A DNA stretch of 24,790 nucleotides. It comes from an uncultured Collinsella sp. Lineage in GTDB: Bacteria > Actinomycetota > Coriobacteriia > Coriobacteriales > Coriobacteriaceae. Where the stretch lies: contig CABUTH010000007.1 of assembly GCA_902494465.1 (NCBI GenBank), forward strand, positions 1 to 24,790, given 5' to 3'. Under the pieces are notes generated by a model. That model was not told the origin of the DNA and ran no database searches. It saw only the letters and a list, made by a program, of their open reading frames with translations. The position numbers and the translations under genes were made by a program. This document shows, piece by piece, positions 8,610 through 16,308 of the stretch. How positions within the stretch are numbered: position 1 is the stretch's first letter; the number at the start of each line of letters is the position of its first letter.

Positions 8610-8801
8610 ATGACACCGATCGCTCCGCTCAAGATGCTCGTCGCGCCCGCCGCCAAGGCCATCACCCGACTCGGTTCTTCCATGACCTACGACGACGTTC
8701 CCTGCGCCGTTGAGGCGCGTTCGGACAGCTGCCCCTACCTGGGCCACGTCCCCTACTTTGCACCCAAGCTCGCATCTGATCCCGAGCAGCGTGAGCAGTA
8801 A
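8610..8801 (+). CDS. Small hypothetical protein, 63 residues
   Basis: I do not recognise a family. The ORF begins at the ATG at 8610, with AAAGGAG at 8598-8604 and a five-base spacer, and has a good promoter with TTGACA upstream. Together these argue that it is translated. The protein starts with an Ala/Pro-rich hydrophobic stretch (MTPIAPLKMLVAPAAKAI), continues with SMTYDDVPCAVEARSDSCPY (two Cys ten residues apart) and ends in a charged tail. It is divergent from a membrane LuxR regulator and convergent with the APC permease, ending 35 bp from it. It may be a precursor peptide, a small membrane-associated protein or a regulator; nothing in the sequence decides this. Confidence 0.6.
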   Translation: MTPIAPLKMLVAPAAKAITRLGSSMTYDDVPCAVEARSDSCPYLGHVPYFAPKLASDPEQREQ

Positions 8802-8836
8802 TCCAAGATGCATCTAGCACCGCACAACTCGCGGCG

Positions 8837-10246
8837 CTACTGTTTTGGTGCAAAGCGACCTGTCCCCCTTGCGCCAACGCCGGGATTGTCGATGCTGCGG
8901 CCGCGGCGCGATATGAGGCGCGAAACCTCGCCCAGCAACACGCCGATCACCACACCCATGAGGATCGGCAACTTTGACATCTCGGCGGGCGAGCTGTTAA
9001 GCGGCACGATTGTCGCAACAATGGAAAGCACGAGCTCTACCACCGGCACCGCAAGCGCTACCGCAAGCACCTTGCCCTCGAAGGGCGCGCGGAACACACG
9101 TGGGCGGTCGTCGTATTTACGCAGGCGCCAAAACGCCGGGAACATCGGGATATAGCTCATGAGCAGAAAGACGACGTTCATCGAGAAGAAGACCCAAAAG
9201 ACGTCGGAACCTTCGCCCAGCGGAATCTGAAGTAGCAGCACCAAGCTGGCAAAACAACCGTTAATGAGTGCCGAGCCATTAGGCATGCCGGTCTTCTTGG
9301 ACACCAGCGCAAAGGGGCGCGGCATGTTACCATGGCGCGCGGCATAGCTCGCCACGTTGTTGACGCCAAAACTCCAGCAGATCATGTTGGCGAACAGCGT
9401 CACCAAAAAGGCCATGCCCACGACCATCGTCAGCGGGTGAGCGCGCCCCACCATGGCGGCAACCGCGTCCACAATGCCCGAATCGCGTGACAGCTGCTCG
9501 GTGGGAACCGCGGCTCCAATACCGATGCCACAGATAATGTAGATCGCCGCGATGGCAACGCCACCGGCGATAACCGCCTTGGGGATATCGCGCGATGGGT
9601 TCTTCATCGTGCTGGCAAAGGTCGCGACCACCTCAAAGCCCATAAAATTGAAGAGGATGATCGAAAGATACGTCAGTGAGTTAGTGTCTCCCAGATCGGG
9701 GACAAAGGTCTTAAACGACATATCGTTGGCAAAGCCGTTGTTGCAGGCAAACCAGATGCCGACGATTCCCACCACGGCGGTAATGAGCACCTTGATGACG
9801 GCGCCGCCATCCATGACCCAATCGGCCTCGGCCACCGGCTGCATTGCCATGACCGTGACGCCCCACACAAAGACAAGCTCGATGGCAATTCGGACCCCAA
9901 GCGAAAATTCGATGCCCCATACCGCATTGATGACACTGGGAAACATGCAGGCGATACTTGCCACCCACAGTGGAAAGTTGACCCAATAGCACCAGGAGCA
10001 GCGGGCGCCCCAACGGTCGCCCAAGCCCAGGCGAACCCAATCGTATAGGCCGCCCTCGGAATCGAACGCCGTACCGAGCTCGGCCACCACCAGGCCATAG
10101 GGAAGCAAAAACGTAATGATGAGGAAGATCCACCAGAAGAACTGCACGTTACCCATGGCAGATGCCGGAGCGGCCGCCTCGATGGTAAAGACAACGCAGA
10201 TAACCGAGAGGATGACCTCGAACAGGGAGAACTTTTTACCTGCCAC
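8837..10246 (-). CDS. APC-family amino acid/polyamine permease (second copy)
   Basis: A 469-residue inner-membrane transporter of the APC superfamily with about 12 hydrophobic helices. It is clearly a paralogue of the permease at 12366-13805: both share FFWWIFLI, TFLLPYG, VVAELGT, the loop G-DWVR-GLGD-WGAR and FNFMGFEV. The start is a GTG at 10246, with AGGGGGAG six bases upstream. It lies downstream of the second agmatine deiminase on the same strand after a 540-bp structured gap, where aguC would be expected in the classical operon. Exchange of agmatine, putrescine or a related amine or amino acid is inferred from paralogy and context. An attenuator-like hairpin precedes it, so its expression may be controlled separately. 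Confidence 0.9.
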   Translation of the reverse strand: MAGKKFSLFEVILSVICVVFTIEAAAPASAMGNVQFFWWIFLIITFLLPYGLVVAELGTAFDSEGGLYDWVRLGLGDRWGARCSWCYWVNFPLWVASIACMFPSVINAVWGIEFSLGVRIAIELVFVWGVTVMAMQPVAEADWVMDGGAVIKVLITAVVGIVGIWFACNNGFANDMSFKTFVPDLGDTNSLTYLSIILFNFMGFEVVATFASTMKNPSRDIPKAVIAGGVAIAAIYIICGIGIGAAVPTEQLSRDSGIVDAVAAMVGRAHPLTMVVGMAFLVTLFANMICWSFGVNNVASYAARHGNMPRPFALVSKKTGMPNGSALINGCFASLVLLLQIPLGEGSDVFWVFFSMNVVFLLMSYIPMFPAFWRLRKYDDRPRVFRAPFEGKVLAVALAVPVVELVLSIVATIVPLNSSPAEMSKLPILMGVVIGVLLGEVSRLISRRGRSIDNPGVGARGTGRFAPKQ

Positions 10247-10265
10247 GACACGCTCCCCCTACAGC

Positions 10266-10360
10266 AAAAAGGATGGCATCTGTACCGAAGGCGCAGCCCA
10301 AGGTAGGGTTGCAGGCCGCGTCACCGGTGCAGGTGCCATCCCAAAGAGAAGAGAGGATGC
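10266..10360 (-). promoter_or_regulatory. Candidate transcription attenuator or riboswitch before the APC permease
   Basis: Read on the minus strand, an arm ending GGCACCTG (10330-10341) pairs with CAGATGCCATCC (10271-10282), giving 12 pairs including one G-U. The arm is followed directly by TTTTT (10266-10270), as in an intrinsic terminator. The 47-base interior has its own helices, including a CACCGGTG element and GCAACCC facing GGGCTGC. Just upstream, GCATCC (near 10355-10360) can pair with GGATG of the first arm, which would free the terminator: a possible antiterminator. The start codon is about 20 bases beyond the T-run. The ligand, if any, is unknown. Confidence 0.5.
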
Positions 10361-10473
10361 AATTGTTGGACCAACGCTCGCGGAACAGGCGCGTGTAGAT
10401 AACGATACGCTGGTACATAGATACTCCGATCAAAACGGTCGCGCTCGCAACCGGAAACTTTCGGCAATTGAAG

Positions 10474-10542
10474 ACGCGTCTGACCTGGGATATTCAAGCG
10501 AACAATTGGCCTAACCCGCAATAAATCCCAGATCAGACGCGT
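10474..10542. repeat. Long hairpin, 18-bp arms
   Basis: ACGCGTCTGA-CTGGGAT at 10474-10491 is repeated inverted at 10525-10542 with a single mismatch, around a 33-base loop. No T-run follows on either strand, so it is not an obvious terminator. It is part of the 540-bp geneless stretch between the second aguA and the permease (10247-10791). Confidence 0.6.
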
Positions 10543-10558
10543 ACTCAATCAAAGAGGC

Positions 10559-10590
10559 GGGCACTCCGAAGTGGAGGCAACGGAGTGCCC
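10559..10590. repeat. Perfect 10-bp hairpin
   Basis: GGGCACTCCG (10559-10568) pairs with CGGAGTGCCC (10581-10590) around a 12-base loop. The minus-strand side continues GCCTCTTTG, which is a poor T-tract, so at best this is a weak terminator or an RNA-stabilising hairpin. Confidence 0.6.
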
Positions 10591-10692
10591 AAAGAAAAAC
10601 CCAACCGACCAAGACATCAAGTGACCAGACCATCAATGCCCCGAGATGGTCACGGTGCGATTCACCGACTGTCCGATTGATCGGCTGGGTTT

Positions 10693-10779
10693 CTGAGGTG
10701 CGGCAGATTCCCGTGAAAGAGGAGCGCCGCGTACTTTGGTACGCAAGCGACGAATGAACGGGAAGGTGCCGTGCCTCAG
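10693..10779. repeat. 87-bp compound hairpin after the second aguA
   Basis: Outer arms of 22 bases (10693-10714 and 10758-10779) match at 18 positions, interrupted by two 2-base internal loops. A nested 6-bp hairpin GCGTAC-TTTG-GTACGC lies at 10729-10744. It begins about 12 bases after the aguA stop on the minus strand and has no T-run. It could protect the mRNA 3' end, be a Rho-related processing site, or be a mobile-repeat remnant. The segment 10591-10692 holds only small dyads (10653-10667, 10673-10684). Confidence 0.55.
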
Positions 10780-10791
10780 GAAGCCAGACAA

Positions 10792-11997
10792 TTACGCGGA
10801 CGGCTCCTGCTGCGTAATGCAGTGGATGTTGCCGCCGCCGAAGACGACCTGCTCGGACTGAACGCCGACGCACTTGTAGACGCCCTCGCCCCAGACCTCG
10901 TCGTAGATCTTCTGGAGCGTGTCGACGGCCAGCTGGTCGTTCTCGTCGCCGTACTGCGGGACGATAACACCGTGGTTGGTCACGAGGTAGTTCATGTAGG
11001 AGGCGATCAGCGGCTCGTCGGGGACGCGCGGCTCGGCGTTCTCGTCGGCGTCGATGGTGTCGCAGGAAGCCTGGTCCATGAACAGCGGGTTCACGGGCAT
11101 GCAGAGCTTGTAGACCTTCATCTTGCGGCCCTTGGCGTCAACGGCGTTGGAGAGGGTCTCGTAGGCAGCGTGGCACTGCTCGTAGAACGGATACTCGGGA
11201 TCGTCGGTCCAGATGCAGGCCATGACGCCCGGGGCGATGAACGTGGCGACGTCGTCGATGTGGCCGTTGGTCTCCTCGGGGTCGATGCCCTCCTTGACCC
11301 AGATGACCTTCTCGACACCCAGGTAATCCTTGAGGTGCTCGTCCATGTAGGCGCGGAGTTCCTCGCTCCAGGGCTCAAACTTCTTGTGGTACTTGGGCCA
11401 GATGGACTCGGGATCCTCTTCCTCCTCGAGCACCGCAGAGCAGGTGCGGCCCGGGGAAAGCAGGCACTGGTCGGTCACGACAAGGGTGCCCTCGCCGTCG
11501 ACGGTGATGGAGCCGCCCTCGAGGATCATGTCATCGGGACGATAGCGGCGGCAGCCGGAGAGCTCAGCCATCTTGAGGGCGATCTGCTCGTCCTTGTCCC
11601 ACGGGAAGTACAGGCCGTCGACGAGGCCGCCGTAGGCGTTGAAGTGCCAGTGGTTGGCGCGCTTCTCGCCCTTGCCGTTGATGACGTAGGTGGCGGCAGT
11701 GTCGCGGAACCAGGCGTCGTCGGTGGTCATCTCGATGACGGTGACGTTCTCGTCGTTCTCGAAGACGGCCTTGCAGTTGGCGTAGTCGACCTGGTTGGCG
11801 CACATATAGACCGGGGTGAACTCGGAGATGGCGCGGGCGATGGCGGCATACTGCTTCTGGGCCGGCTTGGCGCCGTGGGCCCAGGTGTCGGTGCGGTGGG
11901 GCCAGCCCATCCACACGCGATCCTGCGGGGCGAACTCGGCGGGCATGAAGAAGCCGTCGGCCTTGGGGGTGGACTCGGACTCGGTGATCGTACGCAT
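10792..11997 (-). CDS. aguA: Agmatine deiminase paralogue (second copy)
   Basis: A 401-residue member of the agmatine deiminase family, in the position aguA occupies in aguBDA operons. Landmarks are WPHR (32-35), LEGGS (159-163), NGHIDD with His at about 246, and GGGNIHC with the nucleophile Cys at about 393. The ATG at 11997 has GGAGG upstream; longer in-frame openings have no ribosome site and unnatural Arg-rich sequence. Two things are odd. It carries about 26 extra, acidic then aromatic residues after CLL at position 180. The RDxGP motif near 98-102, intact in the first copy, reads RDTAA. Specificity may therefore differ from plain agmatine. Catalytic residues remain, so it is probably active. 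It follows the aguD-like permease after a 368-bp structured gap. Confidence 0.9.
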   Translation of the reverse strand: MRTITESESTPKADGFFMPAEFAPQDRVWMGWPHRTDTWAHGAKPAQKQYAAIARAISEFTPVYMCANQVDYANCKAVFENDENVTVIEMTTDDAWFRDTAATYVINGKGEKRANHWHFNAYGGLVDGLYFPWDKDEQIALKMAELSGCRRYRPDDMILEGGSITVDGEGTLVVTDQCLLSPGRTCSAVLEEEEDPESIWPKYHKKFEPWSEELRAYMDEHLKDYLGVEKVIWVKEGIDPEETNGHIDDVATFIAPGVMACIWTDDPEYPFYEQCHAAYETLSNAVDAKGRKMKVYKLCMPVNPLFMDQASCDTIDADENAEPRVPDEPLIASYMNYLVTNHGVIVPQYGDENDQLAVDTLQKIYDEVWGEGVYKCVGVQSEQVVFGGGNIHCITQQEPSA

Positions 11998-12365
11998 AAG
12001 ATTTCCTCCAAATCGAACGATCGCTTGCTGCGGGCGGGTTACCCGCAGCCTAAAACCAAGAGATGGTAGGCGCCCGTTCCCCGGCAAAGGTCGGGGCGCC
12101 CGGTGCCGGTTTTCACGGAATCGCACCGGCAAGCGACGACGTAACCAAGTGCGCGGAGACAAAACGCACGAAGGATACGGAAGAGAGATTGGGGTGGGCG
12201 GTGGTTACCGGAGCTATCGCTCACACCCACCCCGGGGGAATGGTTAGCAAACCTGTCGCTTGGGCACGCCTCCGAAGAGGCTAGAGTGCCCGGAGTCGGG
12301 AACGACAAGCCCGACGAAGCGCGCGTTGGTACGCGAGGAGGGTTGGAGCCCCAGAACCGGGTGCT
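11998..12365 (-). other. Highly structured intergenic RNA between permease and aguA
   Basis: 368 bp with no credible gene but at least six hairpins: GCTGCGGG/CCCGCAGC (12027-12049), GGCGCCC/GGGCGCC (12069-12100), TGCCGGT/ACCGGCA (12104-12131), a three-way junction (12191-12233), GGGCAC/GTGCCC enclosing GCCTC-CGAA-GAGGC (12262-12291), and GTCGGG/CCCGAC near 12295-12316. Only two short dyads separate the last from the permease stop. No T-runs follow the stems. It may be a leader RNA controlling aguA, or a set of processing and stability elements that balance operon expression. Confidence 0.5.
12191..12233. ncRNA. Compact three-way-junction fold
   Basis: GGGGTGGG (12191-12198) pairs with CCCACCCC (12226-12233). 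Directly inside are two adjoining tetraloop hairpins: CGGT-GGTT-ACCG (12199-12210) and GAGC-TATC-GCTC (12211-12222). Only three bases (ACA) are unpaired. The fold works on either strand; the neighbouring genes are read on the minus strand. Confidence 0.45.
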
Positions 12366-13805
12366 CTAGTTCTCCTCGGCCTCGGCGGCCTCCTCAGCGA
12401 GACGCTGGGCTGCGAGCTCAGGGGTCAGACCCTTGTACTCTTCCTTGCGGCCCTTGGCGCTGACGACGCGGACGACCTCGCCGATGAGCACGAGCACGAT
12501 GAAGATGACGATCATCGGGAGCTTGTCGCCAATCTCGGCGGCGGAGAACGGAACCAGGGTTGCGACGATGGCCAGGACCAGCTCGATGCAGGGGATGGCC
12601 AGCATGACCTTCATCATGGCGCCCTTAAACGGGAACGTGAAGATGCGCTCGCGGTCGGGGTCGTTCTTGCGAAGGTTGAGGAACGCCGGGAACATCGGAA
12701 TGTAGGTCAGCAGCAGGAAGACGACGGAGGTGCCGAAGAGCATCCAGAAGACACCGTTGGAGATGGCGTCGATGGGAACGAGCTGCAGGCACAGCACCAG
12801 GGAGGCAACGACGGCGTTGACCAGGTTGGCGCCGTTGGGCATGTCGTCATCCGAGATCATCGAGGCGAAGACCTTGGGCATGTTGCCGTGCTCGGCAGCG
12901 TAGCGAGCGACGGAGTTAACGCCGAAGGACCAAGCGGCCATGTTGGCGAACAGGGTGATCAGGAAGGCGATGCAGATGACCTTAAAGATCATGGAGTCGC
13001 CCACCATGGTCTGGACTGCGACGATCATGCCGTAGTCGGGATCGATGGAGTCGGCCGGCACAGCAGCGCCGATGCCAAAGCCAGCGAACAGGTAGATCAC
13101 GGCGATGGACAGGCCGCCAACGATGATAGCCTTGGGAATATCGCGAGCGGGATCGGCCATATCGTCGGTCATGGTGCAGATGACCTCGAAGCCCATGAAG
13201 TTAAAGATAATGATGGACAGGTAGCCGAGAGCATTAGTGTTGGTGAGCTCGGGCAGGAAGGTGGCAGCGGACATGTCGTTCGCAAAACCGTTCTCCATGG
13301 CATACCAAATGCCCAGAGCGCCGACGATAACGGCAACGGCGACCTTGATGATGGCGCCACCGTTAAGGACCCACTCGGAGTCAGCCGCCTTGGAGCGGCC
13401 CATGAGGTAGACGATCCACACAAAAGCAAGATCGATACCCATCTTGGCGATCAGATTGAACTCGACGCCAAAGACCATGCCCAGAATATCGGGGAACATG
13501 GTAGCCAGCGAGGCGATCCACAGCGGGTAGTTAACCCAGTAGTAGTACGAAATGCGGGCGCCCCACTTGTCGCCCAGGCCATCGCGCACCCAGTCGTAAA
13601 TGCCGCCCTCGCCGTCATAGGTGGTGCCGAGCTCGGCGACAACCATGCCGTAAGGGAGCAGGAAGGTCAGGATCAGGAAGATCCACCAGAAGAACTGCTG
13701 GTTGCCAATGGCGGCAGCAGGTGCGGCGGCCTCGCAAACGAAGACGACGCAGATGATGGTCGAAATGACCGTCAAGAAGGAAAGCTTTTTCTTTCCGTCG
13801 CTCAT
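12366..13805 (-). CDS. aguD: APC-family agmatine/putrescine antiporter (aguD-like)
   Basis: A 479-residue inner-membrane permease with about 12 hydrophobic helices and a charged C-terminal tail ending in Glu-rich sequence. It lies between putrescine carbamoyltransferase and agmatine deiminase, exactly where the agmatine/putrescine exchanger aguD sits in known agmatine deiminase operons; the substrate call rests on that position. Sequence landmarks shared with its paralogue at 8837-10246 include FFWWIFLI, VVAELGT and FNFMGFEV. The ATG at 13805 has AAGGAG six bases upstream. A 133-bp gap with two GC-rich hairpins separates it from ptcA. Of the two permeases this is the better aguD candidate. 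Confidence 0.88.
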   Translation of the reverse strand: MSDGKKKLSFLTVISTIICVVFVCEAAAPAAAIGNQQFFWWIFLILTFLLPYGMVVAELGTTYDGEGGIYDWVRDGLGDKWGARISYYYWVNYPLWIASLATMFPDILGMVFGVEFNLIAKMGIDLAFVWIVYLMGRSKAADSEWVLNGGAIIKVAVAVIVGALGIWYAMENGFANDMSAATFLPELTNTNALGYLSIIIFNFMGFEVICTMTDDMADPARDIPKAIIVGGLSIAVIYLFAGFGIGAAVPADSIDPDYGMIVAVQTMVGDSMIFKVICIAFLITLFANMAAWSFGVNSVARYAAEHGNMPKVFASMISDDDMPNGANLVNAVVASLVLCLQLVPIDAISNGVFWMLFGTSVVFLLLTYIPMFPAFLNLRKNDPDRERIFTFPFKGAMMKVMLAIPCIELVLAIVATLVPFSAAEIGDKLPMIVIFIVLVLIGEVVRVVSAKGRKEEYKGLTPELAAQRLAEEAAEAEEN

Positions 13806-13836
13806 GATGAGCTCCTTCGCTCAGTCTTGGACAGAT

Positions 13837-13912
13837 CCGAGGCCCTAAGGTATTAAGGCAATTGCTTGGGCCTCGGTGAGCGGGCGACAGGAGACGAGCA
13901 TCCGCCGCCCGC
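13837..13912. repeat. Two intercistronic hairpins between ptcA and the antiporter
   Basis: CCGAGGCCC (13837-13845) pairs perfectly with GGGCCTCGG (13868-13876). GCGGGCG (13880-13886) pairs with CGCCCGC (13906-13912). Neither is followed by a T-run, so read-through from ptcA into the antiporter is likely, possibly with mRNA processing here. Confidence 0.55.
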
Positions 13913-13938
13913 AAACGTGCTTTTAGCAGCCTTGAGGC

Positions 13939-15012
13939 TTAGAGCTGCTCGAGAGCCTCGAGAGCAGCGTGAAGCTCGGCCTTGGCGGAGTACTCGACAC
14001 CCTCGTCGTTGAGCGGGGTGCGCTTGCCCAGGGCGGCAAGGAGAGCACGGATGGAGTGCTTGCGGTTCTCGGCCTCGACCCAGCACAGGGAGCGCTCGGG
14101 ATCGTCCATGACCTCGTCGACGACCTCCTCGTTGCGGGTGGCCGGCAGGCAGTGCATGAACTTGGAGTTGGGGCCGGCGAAGTTCATCATGTCCATGGTG
14201 ACCTGATACTTGGGATAGAACACGTCCATGTAGTTCTCGCCCGAGACCTCCTCGTCGTACAGGCCATACCACACGTCGGTGTAGATGAAGTCGGCGCCCT
14301 TGATGCACTCGATGTCGTCGGAGATGACGACCGAGCCGCCGGAGACCTTGCAGTTCTCCTCGGCAATGGCCATCATCTGCTTGCCGAACTCGGCGCGCTC
14401 CTCGACGGTGCCGACGTGCAGGCCGCCGTCGGGGATCTGGTGGCCCTTAGGTCCAAACTGGACGAACTTCATGCCGACCTTGGAGGCGATGAACATGAGG
14501 GAGACGCAGACCTGGGTGGCGTCGCCGATGAAGGCCAGGGTGCAGTCCTCGATCTTCTTGCCCTCGGGGAGGTTCTCGAGCATGGTCATGAGGTCGCCCA
14601 TCTCCTGCGTGGGATGGTTGAACTCGGACATGCCGTTGATGACGGGCACAGCGGAGCCCTCGGCGAGGCCGACGACGTCCTTGTGACGGTCAACACGAGC
14701 CATCATGATGTCGAGCAGGGAGCCCATAACGCGAGCGGTGTCGCCCAGGGACTCGTGACCGCCGAGCTGGATGGTGCCAGGGCCATAGAACTGAGCATGG
14801 CCGCCGAGGTCGGTCATAGCGGTCTCGAAGGAAAGACGGGTGCGGGTGGAGACCTGCTGGAAGATCATGCCAAGGCTCTTGTTGCGGAGCAGGTGCGGAT
14901 AATAACCGTCAACCTTGATGGCCTTCTTCATTGCCAGGCCAAGATCCTCGATAGCCAAGATCTGCTCTTTGGTGAACTCGTTGGTGTCGATGAAATCCTT
15001 AGGCAGTGCCAT
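13939..15012 (-). CDS. ptcA: Putrescine carbamoyltransferase
   Basis: A 357-residue cytoplasmic transcarbamylase (also called aguB). It phosphorolyses N-carbamoylputrescine to putrescine and carbamoyl phosphate. Carbamoyl-phosphate-binding motifs STRTR (55-59), HPTQ (133-136) and HCLPA (287-291) are intact. The substrate loop reads [10 protein letters not shown] (246-255), the putrescine-specific form, in place of the ornithine enzyme's SMG loop. A long C-terminal helix, which locks PTC trimers, is also present. The ATG at 15012 has AAAGGAAA upstream; an in-frame ATG 81 bases earlier looks untranslated. It is first in the apparent ptcA-antiporter-deiminase transcript and divergent from an AguR-like regulator, with two operator-like palindromes between. 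Confidence 0.94.
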   Translation of the reverse strand: MALPKDFIDTNEFTKEQILAIEDLGLAMKKAIKVDGYYPHLLRNKSLGMIFQQVSTRTRLSFETAMTDLGGHAQFYGPGTIQLGGHESLGDTARVMGSLLDIMMARVDRHKDVVGLAEGSAVPVINGMSEFNHPTQEMGDLMTMLENLPEGKKIEDCTLAFIGDATQVCVSLMFIASKVGMKFVQFGPKGHQIPDGGLHVGTVEERAEFGKQMMAIAEENCKVSGGSVVISDDIECIKGADFIYTDVWYGLYDEEVSGENYMDVFYPKYQVTMDMMNFAGPNSKFMHCLPATRNEEVVDEVMDDPERSLCWVEAENRKHSIRALLAALGKRTPLNDEGVEYSAKAELHAALEALEQL

Positions 15013-15342
15013 GTCGATTTCCTTTCCGTCGGTCTTGCCGACTATTACTATGAGGCGCTCGAACATCACGCCTCGTGTTGACAAGACCATCATTCACCCG
15101 TATGCAATTTTTACCTAGTTTATTCGGGATTAAAGACCGTTCACGGAGTTACACCCCCTCTAAACCAATATAAACCCGCAGGTAGCTGGCTTGCAGGGGG
15201 TTTACTATCTAGAACCGTGAACGGTATGCGGCTATCCTGTATCTCGGCGCCTAATCCGCAATGGAACGAAGGGTCGAGACGTCTATACCCCACAGGATAT
15301 ACAGGGTTCGGCCATAGATTAAATGAGATGGGACGGTGACAG
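15013..15342. promoter_or_regulatory. Divergent ptcA/luxR control region with paired palindromes
   Basis: 330 bp without a gene. ACCGTGAACGGT (15214-15225) is a perfect 5-2-5 palindrome. TCCGTGAACGGT, read on the minus strand, lies at 15136-15147 and matches 11 of 12. The two copies thus form an 11-bp inverted repeat about 78 bp apart, one before each divergent gene. TTTAAT follows the ptcA-side copy immediately on the minus strand and is a possible -35, the placement expected of a LuxR-type activator. Between the copies are TAAACC-type elements near 15161-15178 and GGGTTTA near 15198-15204, similar to those upstream of the amidohydrolase. Confidence 0.6.
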
Positions 15343-16308
15343 ATGAACACTCTGATGTTCTTCTATACCCTAGCAATACTCGTAATCTGTATTGTGACGT
15401 CAGTGCTTTCGCTTGCCGCCTATGCCTCGTCTCGTCGACGCTTCTTTATCTATGGCAGCGGCGTATTTATCTGCTATGCCATCGAGATGACCGAGATCTT
15501 CTTTTTTGAATACACGCTGCAAAACCAGAGTTTTCCGGCCAGCGACTATTACACAATTACCATGCCTGTATTGCGGACCCTTGTGGCGACCGCTTCGCAG
15601 GCTTTTATTTGGCTCATTGCCATGGACTTACTCGACAAACATTCAAAAAAGCTGTTCGTTATCCCCGTCGCAACGTTTTTGCTGAGCGAGCTGCTGATTA
15701 TCGTCGCTATCCCCTACGGCCCCATACATCAATGGCTCTACTACACGATGCGTCAGGTATTCCTTGTCTTTGTGGGACTGTATATCTTTTGGACGGCGCA
15801 TAAAAGCACGCAGGTCGAGCTCAAGGCTCGTGTCAACAAGCAGCGAAAGCACCTGATTATCGGCGCCATTCTGGTCGGTTGCATCGTTGCCGAGGATTTC
15901 TACAACATCCTTGTCGTCCCCATGAGTCTGGCGCCCTCTTGGCTGCAGCTATATCTGTCCGAGCGCAACTTTAGCGAAAACGTCTTTGCGTGCTACTTTG
16001 CAATTCTGCTGATCATCTACTCCTACCACGTGCTTTCGATCCGCATGCAGGAAGCGCCCGAGGAAAAGAACGTCAGCGATCTTGACCGGCATATCGAAGA
16101 GCAGATGCCTTTCTATCGCAACGCCTACAAGCTCTCCAACCGCGAGACCGAAGTCATGCGCTTGGTTGTGCTGGGCAAGTCGAACCAAGAGATCGCTGAC
16201 GAACTATTCCTTGCCGTGGGCACCGTCAAGACCCACATCCACAACATCCTGGTCAAAACCGAGCAGCAAAACCGCACCACGCTCATCCTCCACTTTTGGA
16301 AGCGATAA
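15343..16308 (+). CDS. aguR: AguR-like membrane LuxR regulator
   Basis: A 321-residue regulator with about seven hydrophobic helices in residues 1-235 and a LuxR HTH in ~262-321 (LSNRETEVMRLVVLG, then VGTVKTHIHNILVK). It ends LHFWKR, close to the IDTFWRS end of its paralogue at 7489-8481. A membrane LuxR protein divergent from or beside aguB-aguD-aguA is the arrangement of AguR in Lactococcus, which activates the operon in response to agmatine. That role is inferred here from architecture and position. The ATG at 15343 has only a weak GGTGA-type ribosome site, so expression may be low. The last 11 codons and the terminators are duplicated 4.58 kb downstream. Confidence 0.85.
   Translation: MNTLMFFYTLAILVICIVTSVLSLAAYASSRRRFFIYGSGVFICYAIEMTEIFFFEYTLQNQSFPASDYYTITMPVLRTLVATASQAFIWLIAMDLLDKHSKKLFVIPVATFLLSELLIIVAIPYGPIHQWLYYTMRQVFLVFVGLYIFWTAHKSTQVELKARVNKQRKHLIIGAILVGCIVAEDFYNILVVPMSLAPSWLQLYLSERNFSENVFACYFAILLIIYSYHVLSIRMQEAPEEKNVSDLDRHIEEQMPFYRNAYKLSNRETEVMRLVVLGKSNQEIADELFLAVGTVKTHIHNILVKTEQQNRTTLILHFWKR

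Noticed and set aside
10266..10341. SAM riboswitch
   Set aside because: A GCAACCC string facing GGGCTGC recalls SAM-type cores, but the kink-turn and the remaining conserved SAM-I/IV bases are not visible, so only an unnamed attenuator is claimed.
13939..15012. Ornithine carbamoyltransferase
   Set aside because: The substrate loop is DVWYGLY, not the SMG type, and the neighbours are agmatine genes, so putrescine carbamoyltransferase is better supported.
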